Origin: Caulobacteraceae bacterium
GTDB taxonomy: Bacteria; Pseudomonadota; Alphaproteobacteria; Caulobacterales; Caulobacteraceae
Direction of reading: 5' to 3'
Assembly (NCBI GenBank): GCA_004144935.1
Contig: SDZP01000111.1
Span: forward strand, 1 to 9,757
DNA length: 9,757 nt
Position numbers and translations under genes: made by a program. Shown here one piece after another: positions 5,467 through 9,757 of the stretch; the first letter of the stretch is position 1; each line of letters starts with the position of its first letter. The notes under the pieces were generated by a model. That model did not search any database. It saw only the letters and a program-made list of their open reading frames with translations, and was not told the origin of the DNA.

Positions 5467-6656
5467 GCCGCACGGTCACCATCCTCGGCTCCACCGGCTC
5501 GATCGGCGTCTCCACCCTCAGCCTGTTCGAGGAGTCCGGCGTCGAGGTCGAGGTCGTCGCCCTGACCGCCGGGCGCAATGTCGAGAAACTCGCCGAGCAG
5601 GCCCTGAAGTGGCGCCCGCGCCTGGCGGTGATCGAGGACGAGCGCCAGCTGGCCACCCTGCGCGAGCGCCTGGCCGGATCGGGCATCGAGACCGCCGCCG
5701 GCGCGGCCGCCGTCCGGGGCGCCGCCGAGCTGGACGCCGACTGGGTGATGTCGGCCATCGTCGGGGCCGCCGGCCTCGCTCCCACCCTGGCCGCCGCCCG
5801 CCGGGGCGCGATCGTGGCCCTGGCCAACAAGGAGAGCCTGGTCTGCGGCGGGCCGGGGGTGCTGGAGGCGGCGCGCCGGGCCGGCGGCACCATCATCCCC
5901 GTCGATTCCGAACATTCGGCCATCTTCCAGGTGCTGCAGGACCCCTGCCGCGACAAGGTCGCCCGGCTGATCCTGACCGCCTCGGGCGGGCCGTTCCGCA
6001 CCTGGACCTACGAGGCCATGCGCGCCGCCACGCCCGAACAGGCCGTCGCCCATCCCAACTGGAGCATGGGCGCCAAGATCAGCGTCGATTCGGCGACCAT
6101 GATGAACAAGGGCCTGGAAATGGTGGAGGCCAGCTACCTGTTCGCCACCCCGGAGAACCAGATCGACATCGTCGTCCATCCGCAGTCCATCATCCATTCG
6201 ATGGTCGAATACACCGACGGATCGACGCTGGCCCAGCTGGGGCCGCCGGACATGCGCAGCCCGATCGCCTGCGCCTACGCCTGGCCGGACCGCCTGACCT
6301 GGCCGGCCGCGCCGCTGGATCTGGCCGCCATCGGCCAGCTGACCTTCGAGGCCCCCGACCTCAAGCGGTTCCCCGCCATCGCCATCGCCCGCGAGGCCCT
6401 GCGCATGGGCGGCCATGCCCCTGCCGCAATGAATGCCGCTAATGAGGTGGCTGTCGGCGCATTTCTTGACCGCCGTATCGGGTTTCTTGATATTGCCGGG
6501 TCCGTTCAGGACACCCTGGATCGCCTCAACGGCGGCTGGGACCTGGGCGATCAGCCGGGGGGCGACGAACTGGAGACGGCCATGATCATCGACGCCAGCG
6601 CCCGGCGCGTGGCCACCGAGGTCGTGGGCCGTCTCGCCGCCGTCCGGGCGGCTTAA
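5463..6656 (+). CDS. dxr: 1-deoxy-D-xylulose 5-phosphate reductoisomerase
   Basis: The 397-residue product rearranges and reduces DXP to 2-C-methyl-D-erythritol 4-phosphate with NADPH, the committed step of the MEP isoprenoid pathway, and so ultimately supplies the substrates of UppS. The NADPH loop GSTGSIG is at residues 9-15. NKES begins at N122. The metal ligands appear as D148 and E150 in PVDSEHSAIFQ and E219 in MNKGLEMVEA (N215, K216). The substrate-binding loop region HPNWSMGAKISVDSATMM and the later NAANE (324-328) are intact. Length matches the family. The ATG shares four bases with the cdsA stop and I see no Shine-Dalgarno before it, so translation probably depends on coupling to cdsA. 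The frame is open far upstream, but that part is a shadow of cdsA. Codons 320-348 are unusually rich in A/T-ending codons. Confidence 0.97.
   Translation: MSRTVTILGSTGSIGVSTLSLFEESGVEVEVVALTAGRNVEKLAEQALKWRPRLAVIEDERQLATLRERLAGSGIETAAGAAAVRGAAELDADWVMSAIVGAAGLAPTLAAARRGAIVALANKESLVCGGPGVLEAARRAGGTIIPVDSEHSAIFQVLQDPCRDKVARLILTASGGPFRTWTYEAMRAATPEQAVAHPNWSMGAKISVDSATMMNKGLEMVEASYLFATPENQIDIVVHPQSIIHSMVEYTDGSTLAQLGPPDMRSPIACAYAWPDRLTWPAAPLDLAAIGQLTFEAPDLKRFPAIAIAREALRMGGHAPAAMNAANEVAVGAFLDRRIGFLDIAGSVQDTLDRLNGGWDLGDQPGGDELETAMIIDASARRVATEVVGRLAAVRAA
6466..6494 (+). promoter_or_regulatory. Candidate internal promoter in dxr, upstream of rseP
   Basis: TTGACC (6466-6471) and GATATT (6489-6494) are separated by exactly 17 bases, the ideal spacing for a housekeeping sigma-70-type promoter. 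They lie inside the dxr coding sequence about 170 bases before rseP. The surrounding codons shift to A/T endings, which is what would allow such motifs in this GC3-biased genome. It could drive rseP-bamA separately. The protein segment here is highly conserved in Dxr, so the match may be chance. Confidence 0.3.
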
Positions 6657-6659
6657 GGG
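6655..6659 (+). promoter_or_regulatory. rseP ribosome-binding sequence overlapping the dxr stop
   Basis: AAGGG overlaps the last two bases of the dxr TAA (6654-6656) and lies six bases before the rseP ATG at 6666. Ribosomes ending dxr would cover this site, so efficient coupling is likely. It supports the ATG at 6666 as the rseP start. Confidence 0.6.
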
Positions 6660-6665
6660 TAGCGT

Positions 6666-7880
6666 ATGTCCGGCGTCGTGTCCTTCCTCCCCGTGGCCCT
6701 TCTGGCCTTCGTCTTCGTGCTCAGCATCGTCGTGGTGGTGCATGAGCTTGGCCACTACTGGGCGGCGCGCGTCTTCGACACCGACATCGACCAGTTCTCG
6801 ATCGGCTTTGGCCGGGCGCTGGTCCATTGGCGCGACAAGCAGGGCGTGCAGTGGCGGATCGGCTGGCTGCCGCTGGGCGGCTACGTCCGTTTCGCCGGCG
6901 ACGAGAACGCCGCCAGCGTGCCCGACCAGGACGACCTGGCGGCCCTTCGCCAAGCCGTCATCGAGACCAAGGGCGAGGCCGCCCTGAACCGCTACTACCA
7001 GTTCAAGCCCCTGTGGCAGCGGGCCATCGTCACCGCCGCCGGTCCGGTCGCCAACTTCCTGCTGGCCATCGTCCTGTTCGCCGGCCTGGTGATGGCCATC
7101 GGCGAGGTCTGGATCGAGCCCAAGGTGCGCGTCCAGAACCCGGCCGGGGCCGCCGCTGTCGCCGGCGTGCGGGACGGGGACGTCATCAAACGCATGAACG
7201 GGGAGCCGATTCGCAGCTTCGCCGACATGCAGAACTTCACCCGCACCCACGCCGGCTCGAAGGTCGTGATCGACATCGACCGCCAGGGCAGCCCGGTCAC
7301 CCTGACCGCGACCCCCACCCTGACCCAGATCGACGACCGGGTCAGCGGCCGGCTGAAGGTCGGTATCCTGGGCCTGGAGAACCATCCCGAGGCCAGGATC
7401 GAGCGCCGCCGCCTGAACCCGATCGACGCCGTCGTCTACGGCGCCGACCAGACCTGGCGCGTGCTCAGCATGACGGTGACCTACCTGGGCCGGGTCGTCA
7501 CCGGCAAGATTCCCGCCGACCAGATCGGCAGCCTGCTGGGCATCGGCAACACCGCCGGCAAGGTGGCCCAGGTCGGGGCCGAGGGCGCGCCCAACGCCGC
7601 CTGGGGCCTGCTGGGCGCCGTCGTCGCGCTGCTCAGCCTGACGGCCTATCTGTCGATCAGCGTGGGCTTCATGAACCTGTTGCCGCTGCCGGTTCTGGAT
7701 GGCGGGCACCTGGTTTTCTACGCCTACGAAGCCGTGGCCCGGCGGCCACTTCCCATCCGTATCCAGGCCGTTTCATACCGCCTTGGTCTTGCCTTGCTCG
7801 TCGGTTTCATGTTGTTCGCCACCTGGAACGATCTCCAGCGGCTGCGTGTGTTCAATTTCCTGGGCGGTCTCTTCTCGTGA
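6666..7880 (+). CDS. rseP: RIP site-2 metalloprotease RseP (MmpA type)
   Basis: The 404-residue product is a zinc metalloprotease that cuts within membrane-embedded helices. E. coli RseP cleaves the anti-sigma factor RseA, and the Caulobacter homologue MmpA cleaves the polarity protein PodJ. The first membrane helix (about residues 8-30) ends in the zinc motif HELGH (26-30). A second helix follows AGPVAN (125-130). One PDZ domain is recognisable at about 152-222 (NPAGAAAVAGVRDGDVIKRM). The third helix (about 313-336) leads into NLLPLPVLDGGH (337-348), whose D345 is the third zinc ligand, and a fourth helix spans about 371-392. It is shorter than E. coli RseP (450 residues, two PDZ domains). 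The start has AAGGG six bases upstream. It sits between dxr and bamA as in many proteobacteria. The last 45 codons are relatively rich in T/A-ending codons. Confidence 0.95.
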   Translation: MSGVVSFLPVALLAFVFVLSIVVVVHELGHYWAARVFDTDIDQFSIGFGRALVHWRDKQGVQWRIGWLPLGGYVRFAGDENAASVPDQDDLAALRQAVIETKGEAALNRYYQFKPLWQRAIVTAAGPVANFLLAIVLFAGLVMAIGEVWIEPKVRVQNPAGAAAVAGVRDGDVIKRMNGEPIRSFADMQNFTRTHAGSKVVIDIDRQGSPVTLTATPTLTQIDDRVSGRLKVGILGLENHPEARIERRRLNPIDAVVYGADQTWRVLSMTVTYLGRVVTGKIPADQIGSLLGIGNTAGKVAQVGAEGAPNAAWGLLGAVVALLSLTAYLSISVGFMNLLPLPVLDGGHLVFYAYEAVARRPLPIRIQAVSYRLGLALLVGFMLFATWNDLQRLRVFNFLGGLFS

Positions 7881-7909
7881 GCCCGCCCGCTCCCCGTTCG
7901 CTTCCTTGA
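7877..7909 (+). other. Possible 10-codon coupling minicistron between rseP and bamA
   Basis: GTG at 7877 overlaps the rseP stop as GTGA (7877-7880) and opens a 10-codon frame, VSPPAPRSLP, ending at TGA 7907-7909. That stop overlaps an ATG in frame with bamA as TGATG (7907-7911). A ribosome could pass from rseP to this short frame and then to bamA by termination-reinitiation. No Shine-Dalgarno is seen before bamA, which makes a relay attractive. Such a short frame may equally be chance. Confidence 0.25.
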
Positions 7910-9757
7910 TGGCTGACCTCATGATGCATTCTCGACGCCACGGCGCCGCCGTCCTCACGGGCCTGGCCCTGCTGATGGGATCGACGGCCCTGCTGACGCC
8001 GGCCGCCGCCGTCGCCCAGACCCAGCAGGGTGTGGTGCAGCGCATCGTCGTGGTCGGCAACGAGCGTATCGAAGCCTCGACCATCGCCTCCTACATCCCG
8101 ATCCAGCCGGGCGAATCCGTCGATTCGGCGCGGATCGACCTGGCGCTGAAGGCCCTGTTCCGCACCGAACTGTTCGCCGACGTGAAGATCGACCTGCAGG
8201 GCGGCGACCTGAACGTCCGCGTCGTCGAGAACCCGATCATCAACAAGGTGGTCTTCGAGGGCAATTCGGCCGTCAAGGACGACAAGATCAAGGAAGAGCT
8301 GAGCATCCGGCCGCGGGGCATCTTCACCCGCGCCAAGGTCCAGTCCGACGTCCAGCGCATTATCGAGCTCTACCGCCGCTCCGGCCGCATCTCGGCGACC
8401 GTGACGCCCAAGGTGGTCGAGCTGCCGCAGAAGCGGGTCGACCTGATCTTCGAGATCAACGAAGGCCCCAAGAGCGGCGTCCTCGACGTCAACTTCCTGG
8501 GCAACGAGGAGTTCTCCGACGGCGACCTCAGCGACGTGGTCGTGACCAAGGAAAGCGCCTGGTACAAGTTCCTGTCGACCAACGACAACTACGATCCCGA
8601 CCGCCTCGAGTACGACAAGGAGCAGCTGCGGAAGCATTACCGCAACCGCGGCTTCTACGACTTCCGCGTGGTCTCGGCCGTCGCCGAGCTGGCGCCCAAC
8701 CGCAACGGCTTCGTGGTCACCTACACGCTCGACGAGGGCGTGAAGTACAAGTTCGGCAAAGTCAGCGTCGAGACGGAGCTCAAGAAGCTCGACGGCACGG
8801 TGCTGGAACAGCTGCTGCCCATCCGCACCGGCGAGATCTATCAGGACGAGAAGATCGAGCAGGCGACCGACGCCCTGACCTTCGCGGCCGGCGCCGCCGG
8901 GTTCGCCTTCGTCGACGTCCGCCCGCGTTACGTGCCCAACCGCGAGACCCGCACCGTCGACGTGGTGTTCTCGGTTCGCGAAGGGCCGCGCGTCTACATC
9001 GACCGCATCGACATCGTCGGCAACAACCGCACGCTCGACTCGGTCATCCGCCGCGAGCTGCTGGTCTCGGAAGGCGACGCCTACAACCGCGTCTCCGTCG
9101 ACCGCTCCAAGAACCAGGTGCGCGGCCTCGGCTACTTCAAGGATGTCACGATCGAGGAAGTCCCGGGCTCGGCGCCCGACCGCACCGGCCTTCGGGTCAA
9201 GGTGGAGGAGCAGCCGACCGGTGAGCTGTCGTTCAGCGCCGGCTACAGCTCGGTCGACCAGCTGATCATCGACCTGGGCATCTCGGAGCGGAACTTCCGT
9301 GGCCGCGGCCAGAACCTGCGGGCCCGCATCTCGGTGGGCTCTCTGCGCCAGCAGATCGACTTCTCGTTCACCGAGCCGCGCTTCCTGGGCCGCGACCTGC
9401 TGGCCGGCGTCGACCTCTACACCTACCGCTATGATTTCAGCCAGCAGACCGCCTTCGACACCTCCTCGACCGGCATGAACCTGCGCGTCGGCTTCCCGCT
9501 GACCTCCAACGCCTCGATGGGCCTGCGCTACATCCTGCGCAGCGACGACGTGCAGGTGGATGATTCGCTCTGTCTGGCGGGCTCGGTCTCGACCTCGCTC
9601 TGCGCCCAGCGCGGCTCGAACATCACCTCGTCGCTCGGCTACACCGTGCGCCTCGACCGACGCAACGACCCCCTGCGGCCGACCCGCGGCTTCTATGTCG
9701 AATGGTCGCAGGACCTGGCCGGCATCGGCGGCGACGTGAACTACCTGCGCACCGAGA
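7909..9757 (+). CDS. bamA: Outer membrane protein assembly factor BamA (3' end outside window)
   Basis: BamA is the essential Omp85-family channel that folds beta-barrel proteins into the outer membrane. The window holds 616 complete codons; the last barrel strands are missing. A signal peptide has basic residues (HSRRHG), a hydrophobic core and a likely cleavage at AVA|QTQ near residue 36. Five POTRA domains follow, beginning near residues 42 (VQRIVVVGNERI), 108 (INKVVFEGNSAV), 190 (LDVNFLGNEEF), 280 (GKVSVETELKKL) and 361 (YIDRIDIVGNNRT). The barrel starts near 438 (GELSFSAGYSSVDQ) with NFRGRGQNLR soon after, and the window ends after DRRNDPLRPTRGFYVEWSQD. ATG 7909, 7921 and 7924 are all in frame, none with a clear ribosome-binding site. 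I chose 7909 because it touches the stop of the upstream minicistron; 7921 gives an equally good signal peptide. Cysteines 555 and 565 may form a loop disulfide. Confidence 0.95.
   Translation, partial: MADLMMHSRRHGAAVLTGLALLMGSTALLTPAAAVAQTQQGVVQRIVVVGNERIEASTIASYIPIQPGESVDSARIDLALKALFRTELFADVKIDLQGGDLNVRVVENPIINKVVFEGNSAVKDDKIKEELSIRPRGIFTRAKVQSDVQRIIELYRRSGRISATVTPKVVELPQKRVDLIFEINEGPKSGVLDVNFLGNEEFSDGDLSDVVVTKESAWYKFLSTNDNYDPDRLEYDKEQLRKHYRNRGFYDFRVVSAVAELAPNRNGFVVTYTLDEGVKYKFGKVSVETELKKLDGTVLEQLLPIRTGEIYQDEKIEQATDALTFAAGAAGFAFVDVRPRYVPNRETRTVDVVFSVREGPRVYIDRIDIVGNNRTLDSVIRRELLVSEGDAYNRVSVDRSKNQVRGLGYFKDVTIEEVPGSAPDRTGLRVKVEEQPTGELSFSAGYSSVDQLIIDLGISERNFRGRGQNLRARISVGSLRQQIDFSFTEPRFLGRDLLAGVDLYTYRYDFSQQTAFDTSSTGMNLRVGFPLTSNASMGLRYILRSDDVQVDDSLCLAGSVSTSLCAQRGSNITSSLGYTVRLDRRNDPLRPTRGFYVEWSQDLAGIGGDVNYLRTE

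Noticed and set aside
5253..7709. An 818-codon open frame on the minus strand opposite cdsA, dxr and rseP
   Set aside because: Its translation is a Gly/Asp/His/Gln-rich low-complexity string typical of the reverse complement of GC3-biased genes. All three + strand genes have complete family motifs here.
7825..7855. GGAAC-type extracytoplasmic sigma factor promoter before bamA
   Set aside because: The nearest TCAA or GTT partners are 20-22 bases away, outside the 16-17 base spacing expected for sigma-E or EcfG promoters.
6827..7909. A 360-codon + strand frame inside rseP
   Set aside because: It is an Arg/Pro-rich shadow frame. Only its last ten codons, after GTG 7877, were kept as a possible minicistron.
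1..9757. CtrA-type TTAA-N7-TTAA sites, CRISPR arrays, tRNA genes, insertion sequences
   Set aside because: The few TTAA words I noticed (near 111, 3491 and 6653) are isolated. No repeat-spacer array, tRNA cloverleaf, transposase or terminal inverted repeat was seen.

Overview
This window is a GC-rich, strongly GC3-biased stretch of an alphaproteobacterial chromosome. The organism is most likely in the Caulobacteraceae (Caulobacter/Phenylobacterium type). That call rests on the gene order, on the alphaproteobacterial look of the proteins (S2 with an Ala/Glu/Pro tail, a RseP/MmpA-type protease of about 400 residues), and on promoter-like sequences resembling the Caulobacter housekeeping consensus (TTGACG-type -35, GCTA-type -10). 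No database search was possible, so the genus is an inference.

All real genes lie on the + strand. Bases 1-152 hold the last 49 codons of an upstream gene, most likely dnaE (DNA polymerase III alpha). A 214-base gap follows with a strong hairpin, a candidate promoter and a foldable leader. Then come rpsB (ribosomal protein S2), tsf (EF-Ts), pyrH (UMP kinase), frr (ribosome recycling factor), uppS (undecaprenyl diphosphate synthase), cdsA (CDP-diacylglycerol synthase), dxr (DXP reductoisomerase), rseP/mmpA (site-2 protease) and the first 616 codons of bamA, which runs off the right edge.

The layout has two halves. From rpsB to frr the genes are separated by gaps of about 95-110 bases, each holding hairpins or promoter-like sequence, so expression there is probably adjusted gene by gene. 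From uppS to bamA the genes are packed tightly: uppS/cdsA overlap by 23 bases, cdsA/dxr by 4, dxr/rseP are 9 apart, and rseP/bamA are 28 apart, bridged by a possible 10-codon minicistron. This half looks like one translationally coupled envelope operon. Dxr feeds the MEP isoprenoid pathway, UppS turns isoprenoid diphosphates into the undecaprenyl carrier for cell-wall synthesis, CdsA makes the phospholipid precursor, RseP is an inner-membrane regulatory protease, and BamA inserts outer-membrane proteins.

The gene content is a conserved housekeeping cluster, and I found no undescribed system in it. What merits a second look is regulatory: the rpsB leader fold, tandem hairpins between rpsB and tsf, a dyad inside the putative frr promoter, a promoter-like and codon-relaxed patch inside the end of dxr, and the minicistron between rseP and bamA.
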